Shown here: piece after piece, positions 1 through 12,900 of the stretch
Layout: each line of letters begins with the position of its first letter
How positions within the stretch are numbered: the first letter of the stretch is position 1
Source: Hoplostethus atlanticus
Taxonomy: Eukaryota; Chordata; Actinopteri; Trachichthyiformes; Trachichthyidae
DNA length: 64,000 nt
Direction of reading: 5' to 3'
NCBI GenBank assembly: GCA_034670405.1
Contig: JAXDDX010000178.1
Span: 682,001 to 746,000, forward strand
Notes under the pieces: generated by a model
Seen by the model: the letters and a program-made list of their open reading frames with translations, nothing else
Database searches by the model: none
What the model was told of the DNA's origin: nothing
Translations under genes and position numbers: made by a program

Positions 1-92
1 AATGTGATAGGTGTGTGTGCGGACATGTACTATATACGTACGTGTGTGAGTGAGTAAGAAGCAAAGAAAGCAAGAATGATACAAAGACAGAT

Positions 93-96
93 TGTG

Positions 97-134
<38 letters not shown>
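93..134. repeat. (TG)n microsatellite
   Basis: About 21 TG units with a single C interruption near 103. It opens several spurious reading frames rich in VCVCV or HTHTH. Confidence 0.95.
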
Positions 135-138
<4 letters not shown>

Positions 139-1681
139 TCTTCAAAGCCTCCGGTGACTGACAGTCGCGTTGCTGAGAAAGAGACATCAAGAGAGAAATG
201 TCTGAGAGAGCGCGAGCACGAATCTGGTTGTGTAAGCCACATTGGAATCAGAGCCGGGGAGGTTGGAGATGATGTCCAACACTCCGATTGGATTTCTTCC
301 TCGGCAGAGAGCTGGAACAACATGAACACATTCTCCTTTGCCCAGTCCATCTCTCCCATTCCCCACTCCAACTCTTTGCTTCCCACTCCCATTCTCTCCT
401 CCTCCCTCTTCGTCTCTCTCTCTCTCCTTTCCTCTTCTCCTTCTCGTCCTTTACCTCTCCATCTCTGTGTCTGTCTGTCTCTGGTTTTCCCTCGGCTTCT
501 ATCTGAGGTATTGAGAACAGCGGCAGGCCTCTGATGTTTTCATGTGAAGACTGACTTGGCTCTCAGATTGCACTGAACCCCCCACTCCCCCCCCCCCGGA
601 TGATCACAGGCGCATTGACAGCACCTCCACTCTGATCTGAATCCTCTATCAGGACCACTAAGGCCCGTGGCTTGGATATGGTAACACAGTGTATGAGCCG
701 GACAGAGAGAGAGAGAGAGAGAGGAAGCTTGATGAAAGAAGAGGAGCTAAAGAGAGAGTGAAATAAGGGAGGGGAAGCAAGATAAAAAAAACTTTTGAAA
801 AAATACTCTTCCTCCACGTTGAAAGCAGCCATGCATGAAATGTTCTTGTCACAAAATTAGACTTGCGAGGCAAATAGAGGAGATGTGAAACTTGTTGTCT
901 GCTGTTTTTTTAGAGGAATATCATGCGGTCTGTGTCAGCGGCAGTTATGTGTGTGGGCGTAAATGAGTAGTCTGAGTTTCATAAGGTCTGACTGGACTCT
1001 CCTATGTGGTGAAAGTCAATAGGCATTGGGGTTGCGCAGCGGCACAGTTGGAGTGGTCCACCTTCGGCGGTGTGGCATCATTGACATTTAACTCCGACGG
1101 GGACAAAATCCCCCTCTGCGCCGTGATCAATGATGCGGGGCCCGCCGTCATGATTCAACCGCGCGCAATTAAGTGTAAGTAGAGAGAAATCAAGGCAATC
1201 TCCTCCCTGATTGGGTTAATTGTGCACAAGGCACACTCAATGGCAATGCAGTGGAGAGAGCCAGAATAGCAAATGTGAGACAGCATACAGCCCCAGATTA
1301 ATCACGGCTATGCCACGAAGTCACTAAGACCCTTGTTAAATGAATGTGCTGTGCAGCTTCAGACTGTAATGGCTTCCTACTTGATCCTGTAACAGTAACT
1401 ATCTTTTAATCTCCCCACTAGACTGCTGCTCCCCAAATCAACCACCCTGGTGTTGTTCTTGGAACGTCAATGTCAAACAAATCCCTTGGGCTCCTTGAGT
1501 CACCGAGGAACTCTGTCGTGTGTTGGCCCCTCCTGTGACCAGGTGAAACAGGTGGTGCAGTCTTGTTTCCTACAACTCAAACAGATCTCTAAAGGTTTTT
1601 GTTTTTTTTGTCCATTACTGACCTTGAGAAGGTCATTCACGCCTTCATTTTCATCCCGTCTAGACTTTTGTAACGCATTGT
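135..1681. other. intronic stretch, no gene seen
   Basis: Contains a pyrimidine-rich block at about 345-500 and a short GA run near 702-722. The rest is unique-looking mixed-composition DNA. Reading frames here are short and low in complexity. I see no exon or RNA gene. Confidence 0.6.
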
Positions 1682-1815
1682 GTGAGGTGAGGACATTGTG
1701 CAGGTCCTCATTTTGCAGGGTTAGGACATAGGCATGTAGGTTAGGTGTTAGGGGCTAGGGCATGAATACTGTCAATGAAGGTCCTCACAAGTATAGTAAC
1801 GTGTGTGTGTGTTGT
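1682..1815. repeat. fish interspersed repeat ending at a TG run
   Basis: The stretch holds repeated 'gaggacatt/gtcctca' phrases, TTAGG-like words (ggttaggac, gtaggttaggtg) and 'gtcaatgaaggtcctcacaagtatag' split just before a (GT)n run. This arrangement matches a microsatellite-associated repeat I recognise as common in fish genomes. It is recognised from pattern memory only, so the class is left open. Confidence 0.5.
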
Positions 1816-4125
1816 GTAGGAGTACAGGTAGTCCAGTGGGGCTATCGTGTAGGGAGCCAGCGCTGTGGCCTTGGCCCCCCTCTGATCAGCAATCAGATCA
1901 CTGCAGCACAGAAAAAACAATAATTTCCTGCATCACTGATCTCACTGATTTGCGTGTCACGGGGCCCCCCAGGGGCCGAAGCGACAGAGTTGGCCTGAGT
2001 GACATGAATTCTACACAATTTCCACTTTAAAATTAAATTTAAAAAACACTTTTTCAGTTTTGGTCACTGCAGAATTGTTATCATTATCCACACTACTACT
2101 AATGATATTAACAACACATAGATACTCAGTGTTTTTCTGGGGCATTTCACAGCGTGGTGTCCAAACGTTTTTCAAGATTGGGACCGTACTTTTAAAATCC
2201 TGGCAAATGGAGAAGTCATTTTCCGATACTTTGCGGACCTCAGTAGGAGCCCTGGAGTGATTGCCGAGCCGATGGAGCGACACACACTCCTTTCTCAATC
2301 TCCAAAATTATGTGCAAAAGAGAGTTTCTGCTATCACAGCGTCTGCTGCTAAAGTGAGGTGGGGATTGGGATGGAGGGAGGGAGAGATGAGCAGGGAGGG
2401 AAGTGAGATAGAGAAATCTAACAGCCCATTTTCCTTGAGGAGGAGATGTGTCTAGGCGTGAGGTCTTTTAAGGAGGGTGTATAATAGTCTGGGGGAGTTG
2501 TCAAACAGTGCAACAAAAGCCAGAGCAAACTCAGCAGAAGCTATTCCAGTCTGGTTATAAACCCGCGCAAGCTGCTGGAAGTGTGCGATGTGCGAAACGT
2601 GCGACGCAAAGAAGCATATGGGCAACGGCAGTGTGAACACAGGTATACCCCAGGTTGGAGGAAGAAGTGCTTCTGAAACCCCCCCGCCAGCTGCAAAATG
2701 ACAGCCTTGTATCTTTCAGATAGCCGCCGTGTCTCCCGGCGGCATGAATCCTTTGAATAGCCCATTAAATCATTAAAACAACCTCCTAGTCAAAGACCTC
2801 TGCTGCATCACACACACACCCACACACACATTTTTCTGCCTCTCACAGGAACACTCAAAATCCCTAATAACAAAAACATAAAAATATAAAAAGGGGGAAC
2901 ACGCTGAAGCCAGCACGCTAAAAAAATGAACATGATATTCCAAATTCCCATAACGTTATACCGCCTCTATATTGCAGCACCGCTTTGAGCCGCTGATGAT
3001 GAAGCCATCTGCAGATAGCGCTGAAGCAGAAGTCGGGCTACAGGCATCTCTAAAGAAATAACCCCGGAAGCATCAGATGAGTGCCTTCTCACGCCTATTG
3101 TTGTTGTTACCAGACACATAAACACGGGTGTTGTGGGATGCTTAAGCGAGGAGGCAAAACGGCACTTTCAACTTTTAAAAAAGTCTTCATCTACACAGGA
3201 TGAACCCGAGGCCGGTTTCTGCGTCCTGCGTTCCCGTCAATTTCTATAAGCAGGTGGGTGGAGGGGGGGGTTGGGGTGAAGCCAAACCAACAGAATTTGT
3301 GGACCTGTATTGTCTGAAATAGCCTCACATCTGTTCACTTCATCACTGGCTTCATTTCATGTCTGTTAGAGGATGTAAACTGGCCATTCCTCTCTCTCCG
3401 CTCTATACAGTAAAAGCAAGTGGGGGTTTCGCGTACTTCATCCTGCCACTGTACCTCAATAAATATGGCGAGTCGTCATGATAATTGCTTATAAAACACA
3501 CATTTAGCAGGAGTTGTGGTTTACGAGGTTTGGTCATTTATAAATCATGGAGCTGGTTTGTGTATTTTTCAGAAATAAAAGGGAAAATACGCCTGACGCC
3601 AGGTTTTTCTCCAGCCTCTGTGCTTTTCTTTTTTTTCCCCCCCTGCCTCCGCTTCGTCGTCGTGCTCGCTCTCGCTCTCTCCCGATGTACAACCACAAAG
3701 AAATAAAGCATGAATAAATAAATACCCCTCCCGACTCAAAAGGGTCTGGGTGAGTGCGCCTATTTTTGAGTCTGAGTGTCGAGGCCTATTCTGTACCTCA
3801 GATTCAGCCTGCCTCATCGCATAGCCAAGCAGTCACAAATTGTTGTGCAAATCGCAGGTGACAGCAGACTGTGGGCTGGACTGGGATGGGCTGGAGGCTG
3901 TTGGTGACAGTCTGGAGCAAGCTGCAGTGTTACATGTCCATCCTTGCAACATTAAGCTGCATGATGGGTCAGAATTTTGTAAAGAGTATGGGGAAGGCTA
4001 ATCGATATAATGCTTTATTTATTATTATAACTAATCATTAACTCATATAGATATATAGATGTGTTTTTCATTTACTAGTTATCAGCTTCAGAACTTATAA
4101 TCACAAGTTCATGACTTGTGACTTG
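1816..4125. other. intronic stretch, no gene seen
   Basis: Mixed-composition DNA with short purine-rich blocks (about 2365-2415) and a short CA run (about 2810-2830). Reading frames of 60-95 codons show no domain pattern or consistent splice signals. Nothing else was recognised. Confidence 0.55.
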
Positions 4126-4489
4126 AAGGATAATTCCTATTTTTACATAGGGCCCAGGAACCTTTGCTTAACCTCTTCCTGCAACAACTCACCTATCGCG
4201 AGATTTCAGAGCGAGACTTCTCCTTGAGCGATCCTTTCCGTAATGTTGTCAGACACACGAAGAACAATCTGAGCCTGTCAATGGCAAAAACAAGCACTTT
4301 TAGTGGACATGCTTTGATCGGAGCAGTGGCCCCAAAGGATTACGTTGCAGCCATAGCAGCCCGTTTCACGGCTGCCGGCTGAGGCGATCTACCGGACCAA
4401 TTCTAAAACCTTTTGTACCTATTAGTCATTTAGACCCCAAAATATGTACAAATAGGGCCCAGGTTTAAAAATTCTGGTAATTATCCTTT
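4126..4489. mobile_element. small non-autonomous DNA transposon (MITE-like)
   Basis: The ends are imperfect inverted repeats. The left end begins AAGGATAATTCC at 4126 and the right end closes GGTAATTATCCTT at 4476-4488. Each arm also carries an AT-rich run and a GGGCCC box (4150-4155 and 4455-4460). The interior holds a 72-codon frame that resembles no family I know. The ends resemble a teleost repeat starting AAAGGATAATTCC. It is too short to encode a transposase, so it would have depended on a partner element. Confidence 0.6.
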
Positions 4490-5000
4490 ACGATGAGGAG
4501 TTGAAAGAACTTCTTACCAAGCGTTCACTAAAGTACATAAAGCAGTGTACTTGTGCCACGTAGTGTGATAATGTTATCACACATGAACAACTGACACTGC
4601 TCACTAGTGAAGGAGTAAAGAACTGGAATCAGTGGGTTCAACTAATAAACACTTCCTGAACTTATTTCTCAGTACGTAATGTTAAATCTTCTAGTTTAAA
4701 TAACATATTTGAGGAAGTTGGTAAAATTATGGTATTTCAGTTGAAAGGGAACGAAGGAATAAGTTGAAATGAAATATTAGCCTTAGCCAGTAAAAGTAGA
4801 ACTGGAATATTTCAAGGTAATATACGTTTTTAAATTGAAGTGCCCTACTATTTCTTACAGCGGCTACATCGGAAAAACATCTTAACAAGTCACTTGATCT
4901 TGCATTTACACTGGCATGCCTATGTTTCTTAGATCAAGAGAAAAACTCTCAAGGAGGTGAGAAAAATATCACCTAGCTGTAAAAATCCATAGTGCAACTT
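4490..5000. other. AT-rich intronic stretch with a short palindrome
   Basis: A near-perfect palindrome lies at 4563-4582 (9-bp arms GTGTGATAA/TTATCACAC with a 2-base centre). The 14-mer accaagcgttcact near 4518 recurs inverted near 5541. No coding signal was found. Confidence 0.5.
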
Positions 5001-5416
5001 AATGAAATACACTCACTGCCTACGGAAAGCCTCCAGCATCGTAGGGGACTCTTCCCATCCCTCTCACAAACTCTTTGACCCTCTACCGTCTGGCAGGAGG
5101 TACCGCAGCATTGAAGCCAGCACCACCAGGATGGGCAACAGCTTCTTCCCCCAGGCTGTCAGACGGCTCAACACCTCGCTGCTACTCAAATAACATACAC
5201 GGGTCACTTTACACTTGACACTACTCAGCACATTGTTTTTCTACTATATATTTTATTCTTTTATTTATTATGTCGGTTGTATTTGGTTGTATTTTATGTC
5301 ATGTCTTATGTTCTGTTTTTTTGCACCCTTGGTCCTGTGAGGAACCGACATTTCGTTTGGCTGTATGTGCTACATGTATGGCTGAAATGACAATAAACTC
5401 GACTTGACTTGACTTA
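5001..5416 (+). mobile_element. LINE 3' end, CR1/L2-like, 5'-truncated
   Basis: The frame 5002-5193 encodes the extreme C-terminus of a non-LTR reverse transcriptase polyprotein. Key runs are SHPSHKLFDPLPSGRRYRSI and NSFFPQAVRRLN, which are typical of fish CR1/L2-type LINEs. A 3' UTR follows with AATAAA at 5392-5397, ending in a short tandem tail of GACTT units (about 5399-5415). 5' truncation with a tandem 3' tail is the expected outcome of target-primed reverse transcription. It is a dead copy in the plus orientation, opposite to asic2. Confidence 0.8.
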
Positions 5417-5462
5417 ATCAATAGATGTTTGTCAATTCCAACTTGTTACCGGCGTATGTCTT

Positions 5463-5525
5463 GTGACTTAAAATAACGAGATGACAGAACATCTCACCAC
5501 GCGTTCGAACGTTATTTTAAGTCAC
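5463..5525. repeat. 16-bp perfect inverted repeat
   Basis: The arm at 5463-5478 (GTGACTTAAAATAACG) is the exact reverse complement of 5510-5525. The 31-bp spacer contains a smaller GAGATG/CATCTC hairpin. It may be part of a fold-back or decayed transposon end, which I cannot assign. Confidence 0.75.
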
Positions 5526-8500
5526 TAAACTCCTCATATTAGTTCAGTGAACGCTTGGTTATATGCTGTTGTCATATAACTTATAACTTAGCATACTTCC
5601 CAGCATGCATTGCACTCTCCAGAAAATGTTCCTTCTTCTTTGGATAGTTACAGGATAAAAATGGAAATCATGATGAAAATTAGTATCTATTTCAATCCCT
5701 ACCCCAGTACTCCTAATTGAAATGGATTCAACTGATTCAACTTGACAACATGATAGACATGATTCAATTAGTTTTACTAACTCAGGGTGATATTCTTTGC
5801 AGTGTTGTTCCTGATGCAATCAACTTTCAAGAATTTTCTTGACATTCGAGGAATATTTCTTGAGTTGAGTGATCTCTCTTAATTGTCACTTAATTATCCT
5901 TAATTGTTCCTTAATTATAGAACATTTTTGAAACACGTCAAACTACATTGGAAACACCCACTGGCAGATGTTTTCACTTGTTTTTTTTTCACTTGAAAAA
6001 TATATGAAACACCTTGTTCAAATGGAACTCTGCAGTATTTATTTATCACTACAGGAAAAATACAGCAACTACAGCAGACAGAATCCCAGCCCCACCAGTA
6101 GGTTTGATGCTTCAATATTTTCAGGAGTGTGATAGAAGCCCCAAACTACTTTAAGTTAAATGCTGTGCAGTATTTATTGCGTCTAGCATTTCCAAGCCTT
6201 CAGTCTTAACCCTGGAGGCTTAGACTGACAGTCTGAAGTGAAGAAGTCAGAACAGTGTCAAACAGTTTGGTCCTTGCTTGATGAGAAAACCCCCTTCCTA
6301 ATGACAAAACTGTTAGATTGATGCCCTTGCTGCTTGGGGCTAAAGCAAGAGAAGTTCAGACAATAAATACACACAGGTACACAAGAATGCGCAAACTTGC
6401 TTTGAAGTTAGCATAACTTCAAATTCCTTTACTTCCATGTTGATTTTGCTCTACGTCCTTCCTGTTAAGGCCCCATTCCCCCTGACTGACTGACCCTGTG
6501 CCTCATCCGTCCATTTCCCTCCCGCCGTTGCCTTTGCTCCATCTCCTCTCAATATTCTGGAAAATGAATACCCTGAGTGTGAGCGACGGCGTGCCGATGC
6601 GAATTCATACTATTTAAAGGAGAGAATGAGGATGACAAGTCGGTAATGATCTGTCAGGGATGATAGTGGAGCGCGGGAAGACTGGGGTGGGCATGAGCGC
6701 GATGAGTGACAGGGAAAGTCGCGTTAATATCTCGAAAGGTAAAGCTAAATATAGACCCCCCAGTCGGAGGAAGATACTGTAAAAGCGTAGTGGAGTTATA
6801 GACAGAAACGGAGAGAGAGCGAGAGCATACACATAAAAGGATCAGTCTTGAAACAAGGAACAGCGTTTCGGCTATTCAAGCTAGTCCGCTTTAAGTACGT
6901 AATTGATTTTCTCTGGAACACAAAGCCACGGGCCTGACCTATTCAATTACTACGTTGAACCACTTTAACCCCGGCAATCTGTATGTGGCGTAAATGTTAA
7001 AGCTCGGGAGTCAATCTTCTCCGGCCTGAAAACACACCGAGGCCATATAGAGACAGTGGTTTGAAGTGGGAATGGATATTTAATAGGTTTCTTTTTCTTT
7101 CTCTCTCTCTCTCTCTCTCTGTCTTCGTTTTTCTCTTTATCACCGACTCCAGAGAGGGAGAGGTGGCCTGCCCTCGGCCCTGAGGTGTTACCGGACAAAC
7201 TGAAGATGTACAGTCATCGCCGCGCTCCCTATAACCTCCCATCAATCCTCTCATCTCTGGGTGACAGAGCAGAAAACAAAGAAAAAAGATATGGAACAGT
7301 TAAGGGGGCAGAACTTTTTTTTTCTCTTTTTTTCTCTCCAAGCATTTTCTCCTTAATAGTTTTCGTGCCCCCATTCATCAGACTAAGACGTATTGGAAAA
7401 ATGCTTCCAGAGCGTTGACTCAATTGAGGCGCACTTTGCATTTGAACAGCCAAACAATGCAGCAATCACGCCAAATTGAGCACTTGTTTTCCTCCGTGTT
7501 CCTGGGTCCCGCCTTTTGGTACACTTGGGTCAAATATCAAAGTCTCCTTCACGTCTCCTTCTCTTACCTTACCTTCGATATGAAAGTGCCATTGCATTCA
7601 AACACTCAAACCTCTTTTTTTCTTTTTTACAACTCATTCTCTCCCAGCCTTTCATCTCCTCTTTATCCGTCCAATTTAATTAGAAGTCTGCCGTCTCTCC
7701 TGCTCTCTTCTGCCTCGCCTCTTTCATCTCCTATCCAACGCGGATCAATTCTTCATGGTTCCACATCTCCTGTCACAGTTGATGCTGTCAGCCTTTCTTA
7801 CGAGGCCCGGAGGACGGCCCGAGCAGCCACCAAGGCGGCCAGACTGCAGCGAAAAAAGTTAAGACGAAAAAACACCACGAAACCATCAGTTGGCCGGTGT
7901 CTTGTAGTTTTAATACTCTCTGTTGTTTCTCACGTCTTCAGCCTTCAACGCTCAGATTGACCTTAAGCGAGAGAACACAAGAGGCAACGCTCTCTCTGTC
8001 CATTGTTACCGTGGTGCCTGTGGCGCGTTGTTTCACTGATGAATCATTTCTAAATCATATGGAGCTGTAAACTAGCAGAGGTGGAGGATCAGAAGGAGGG
8101 CGAGAGGCGCAGGGAGATGACAAGGCGAGAGGGGAGGAGGTACGCGGCGGAAGAAAAAATAGAATAGGAGCGATAGAAAGAGAAGGAGTGAGCAGAGGTG
8201 TGTGTGTGTGTGTAATGTGAATGTGGCTCCCACGCCGGCTAATTGAATCTATTTGTATTGTACGGTGTGATTTGAATCGGCGTGATTCATGGCCGGTGGA
8301 GTCCCACAGGTGATTAGCTAGCATTAGCCCTCTCAGGTTGGAGTGACAAAGAGTGTGTTTAAATCGTTAGCTGGCTAATTAATCAGGACATGTTCGCGGT
8401 GTCACAGCGGTCTGCATTACACCGCAGGGTCTGACACCCCCAGCCCCCCAGGGTTTAATTGCAGCATCATCTCCATGAGTTGCAATGGTGAGATTCAATG

Positions 8501-9654
8501 TAAAGCACCATATTTCTACACAGGGTGGTTCAAAATGGTCAAATGGAGTTCCATGTGCGGATGAATGCCCAGGAAAGTGAGAATTGTATAGGAGCAAAAG
8601 ACACAGTTCCAGTTATAAACTGGCAGGCAATAAGTGCCCCCCTCCCCCTCCCTGGTGAGATTACATAAAGCCTGCCCACATGTATCTATCCAGCGCCCTC
8701 AGTGGGCAAAGCAAAGCGCCGGCTATCTATCCATCGATCGTCTCTCTTTGTGTTGGAGCCAGCCGCTGAGCAGAGCCGAGGCTCTGCTGCAGGCAACGTT
8801 ACTAAGGCTGAACAGCAGGAGCAGAAAACACAGGCGGCAACAGCAGCAGGGACGGCATTGGATCCCAAGAGGATGGGGTGGCGTAGGGTGGAGGGCTGGA
8901 GGGGGGGGCCGGGGGGTGCTATTAGTACCGCTGGATTAGCATCTGACACCCAGCAAACCTCAGAACCTCTTTCAAAAGAGGGGGCATCCAGCTGCGCCAG
9001 AAATGGCCGTGACATAAGGTCCACACCAGCACCAACACACACACACACACAGAATAATGGCACAGGATTGGAAGACAGACTGGGGGTCCCAACAGAGGGA
9101 CCACTTGCTGTCACCCATCTATTGCAGCTGGTAGGTATAGGTGTGTGTGCTTTTGTTAGAGCCAGAAAGGAGAGCTCAGCTGCCCAGACCTCAGGATGAG
9201 AAACTGATGACAGCTAAGCCCTAATCCCCAATGACATTTCCCACTGGAATTGTTTCTGTAGCCGTCTGTAGTCCAACTTTAATGAAAGGGTTGGAGGGCA
9301 GGATTTTCCTTTCTGGCGGTGTCCAATTACAAGCCCCAGGACGCGAAACTCGAAAGAAAGGTTGCATTTCATCTGTAACTCGATAAAACTGCGCGGGTCC
9401 ACCGCAGCTAAAGCGACAGGGTCCGTTTGGAGAAAACCTCTCGCTGATTCTTAAAGCTTTTGCATTTTGGCGGGGCCCGTGGCTGCGAGTGGCACCATGC
9501 AGTGTTTTTTTTTTGGGTGTTTTTTCCTGAATCCTTCCCCATTGCTTTATAGTGACGTCACCAATCTACAGAAACAGGAGAAACGGTGGGGAATGTCTTC
9601 AAGCCAGAGAAGTTTGTGCCATTTCTTTTCATTTGTGTAACAGATTTATGGTCA
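5526..9654. other. intronic stretch, no gene seen
   Basis: Contains a CT run at about 7100-7120, T-rich and CT-rich tracts at 7315-7345 and 7615-7735, a short TG run near 8201-8215 and a CA run near 9034-9051. Two longer frames (7415-7960 and 8702-9199, plus) lack domains and show low-complexity composition, so I do not call them genes. Confidence 0.55.
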
Positions 9655-9960
9655 TATTACATTACATTACATTACAGTCATTTAGCAGACGCTTTTATCC
9701 AAAGCGACTTACAATAAGTGCATTCAACATAGGTAGGCAAGAAAACTACTAGTCACCAGAAATCGTAAGTGCATTTCCTTCCTAAACAAGCAACTAAGAG
9801 CATAACTAGTGTTAAGGTACGAGTGCAATAAGTTAGCAACCTACTTTATCTTAAACAAATGAGACAAATAAGAGAATCAAATAAACAAGAGCTAAGACAA
9901 ATAAGTGAACCAAATAAACAAGAGCCAATAAACAAGAGCTCAGACACATAATTGTCATAT
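9655..9960. mobile_element. teleost interspersed repeat (class uncertain)
   Basis: It starts with an ATTAC tandem (about 9655-9675), followed by the phrase 'catttagcagacgctttta' and 'tccaaagcgacttacaataa', which I recognise as a very common fish repeat. The 3' part has internally repeated 'aaataaacaagagc' units separated by 'gacaaataag' (about 9845-9945). I have not determined whether it is a SINE, a LINE tail or a DNA element. Confidence 0.6.
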
Positions 9961-12900
9961 ACTGATAATGAGCCCAAGAAAATATGAAATATCTCTTACT
10001 AAATTAGAAATGACTGTCAATGTTACTCTATTAAATGCATTTCTAAGGCACGTTTGCTCGCTACCCTTGACTAATGGAATTACTAGTGCCTTGTAGCCAT
10101 GTAAACACAATTCAGTAAAGATGCATGAATCACAAACAGTTGGGATCCAGTAGTCATGACATGTATTGCTTGGTTAAACAAGGACATGGACTTTACCATG
10201 CACCTTACTGCCAGTCTGATACATGACAGGAGGGAAGACCATTCTGATTGGTATTACAAAGGCTATGAGGCGCAGGGGCCTGAATGCTAACTGAGGCTAA
10301 CGTTAATAAAGAAGCTGGCTCCACTAACAGTGCTGTGTGGGACTCCTGCTGCTAAGCTGACAACTTATCCTTATGTAACTGCACTGGTTAGCTGCTAGAC
10401 TAATAGCTCATTCACACTGGAGCTGCACAAATGAGATATTCCCACTAATATTGATTGATAGTCATAAAAAATGGAGCCATCTCACCTGGTTGTAATGCCT
10501 CGCCGCTCCTTGAGGTTGTATTGACATTTTTTTAGATTGAAGGTAACGTTTTATCATGAAAAACGTCACATAATGTAGCTTCAATGCACATCAAACACAC
10601 ATTGAAAATGCTGTGCAAACACTACAGGGAAAGAGGCAACTGCTAATTATTTCTTCTTCCTGAGAACCTTGAAATATGACATCCAGTCTCATGAAGTGAC
10701 TCATAAAAATGACATCCATTCTTAAATAACTGCTGTGATCAGCGCAGTGCATCTTAGGTTGCGGATGAATTATGAGCCATCCTGTACAAAATACTGGCAT
10801 GTGTTTAGAAATACTGACTGGTGTTTTTTTTGTTTTTGTTATGAAACCCCTCATGTACGGCGGTTCTTCTCTCCAGCAAGTTTTAAATCAGCATCTCAGA
10901 CAAGACATTGTGGTTGACTCGACTCTTTCTTTCGCTTCCACAACAAACTCACAAGCTCAACAGAGGAAACTGCTGGACCGCTGCATTCGAAAAATTCCCA
11001 GCCCCGAATACAAAGCCTTCCGATCGCACACAATTTCAACCCCGCAAAGCACACCTGCACGCTAACACAGAGGAGCCCCGGCCGGTCACAGCATGCACAG
11101 TTTGGAAGCCTTTGACTGACTGCAAACACACAACCCGACGTGAGGCTGGCAGAACAACACTGAAACTACTCTGCAAAGCCAAGAGATAGAGACATGATGA
11201 GAGAGACATCAGATATAGAGAGCATTAGTTCCAGTTCCACATCGCTCAGGTGGGGTGCTACTGGTAAACGTATGGATGAGAAAATATGTGGTGGAGCGAA
11301 TTACCAGTTTAATTGCGGGCTCGGTGCAAAAATGCCCTTGAAGGTTCGTAAAAATGGCTGTGAAATTAAAAACGAGGAGACAGAAAATGCCCCTGATAGT
11401 TAGGAGTCACCTTTTGTTCTTGCATTTCACCCTGTTCACCTCGTATTCATTGAGTTTGTCATATAGTCATACATGAATGTAACTACTGTGCCTCGTGGGC
11501 CACCGTAGGTGATTCACGGGAGCCTGGGGAACTGGAGGGGGGGTCTGTCCAGCGTGCTTTGGGTGGAAGTAGCAGCAGCGTTTTATCAGAAAACAACCTG
11601 GTAGGTTAGCCTGAGGCAGCAGAAAATGCGGGCAGCACGCCAACCCCGCACAAACGCAGTCAACAAGAACTGATATCGTAAAAAAAACCAAAAACAATGG
11701 AGGGGTGGGTGGACTGGCTTGGGACAGAGAGGGGGAAAACCGCCGCCTGTTTTTTTTCCAGCAGCGGGAAAGAAGTCTCACATAAAAGAAAAAGTAAATT
11801 TCTTACCCTGACATGAAGCAACATGACCCGCCACCACGCAAATAAACACCGGAGAAAAAGGCCAAACGCTTCAGAAGCGAAACTGTGACAGCGCAGCCTC
11901 GCGGCTCGTGCCTTATTTGTTGTCACGGCTTTCGGATTCAGCCTTTTTAGTCGGCGTCGCCGTGACTTCACCGCGTGTCAAATGCAACCTGTTATTGGTA
12001 AACACAGACAGAAAGACAGACGAAGACAAACACTCTCGTCCTCGCCGACACGCTGCGCTTCACATTGATCAGACACTCGGAACGATTCACTCATCGCTGT
12101 CTTTAAAACTCCCCTATGGTTATTTTTATCTCCCCGTTCCTCTCCGTACTCTTATTGTACCTCAACAGCTAACTGCTCCACAGAATGCAGATAAAGAAAT
12201 GACAATTGGTGCTGTGAGTGTGTGTGAGACCTCCGTATCACATCTTTGTATGAATAGAACAGAAAGCCAATATCCTAGCGGTTCCCTGGACAATATGCTG
12301 TAAATATTGATGTCAGTATTGAAGGCCCAATATCTCATGCTCTTGCACTGCCAGCATGAATCGATGATGTCATTATTAAGCTACGCTCACCATTAAAATT
12401 TATTAGAAGGGGCCAATCATGGGAGCCTCAGCCAGACGGAAGGGAGAGCTCAAACTCTACCGAGGAGGAATTCATATTCCTGTGTGAAATGGCGAAATGG
12501 GCGAGGGGGGGAAGTGAGAGACTATATTTAGCCGGGAGTGTGCCGTGGATTTCGGTTCCCGGGAAATGTGGAAGTGTGGAGAGGAGGAGCTGCGGTGAAT
12601 CTCCTGACACGGATGAGACCGTGTGAAATTCGCAAAGCCTCGGTTAGGAAGGACTGTCTCTTCCTCTAAGTGGAGATTAAAGAGGAGCATTTTCTAATGT
12701 GTGCCAGAAAAGAGAAGGGAAGGGAAGGACACTCCTGAGTTTCCACAGTTCACTCAGCGATGACAGATAGCGCCGCTGTGCTGTTTCTGTTAGCTGGAGG
12801 AAACAAGGCCGGCAGGCTGGAGAACGGAGCAGCGGGGGGCGCGCAGGTTTAATCTCAACACCCTGCAAAAATACAGCGCACGGTGTTTACCGGCCTGGGG

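Noticed and set aside
7415..7960. 181-codon plus-strand frame
   Set aside because: Ser/Leu/Pro-rich from a T- and C-rich region, no domain or splice context. Inside the inferred asic2 intron.
8702..9199. 165-codon plus-strand frame overlapping a 142-codon minus-strand frame
   Set aside because: Open on both strands, partly made of a CA run and G-rich sequence. No family similarity recognised.
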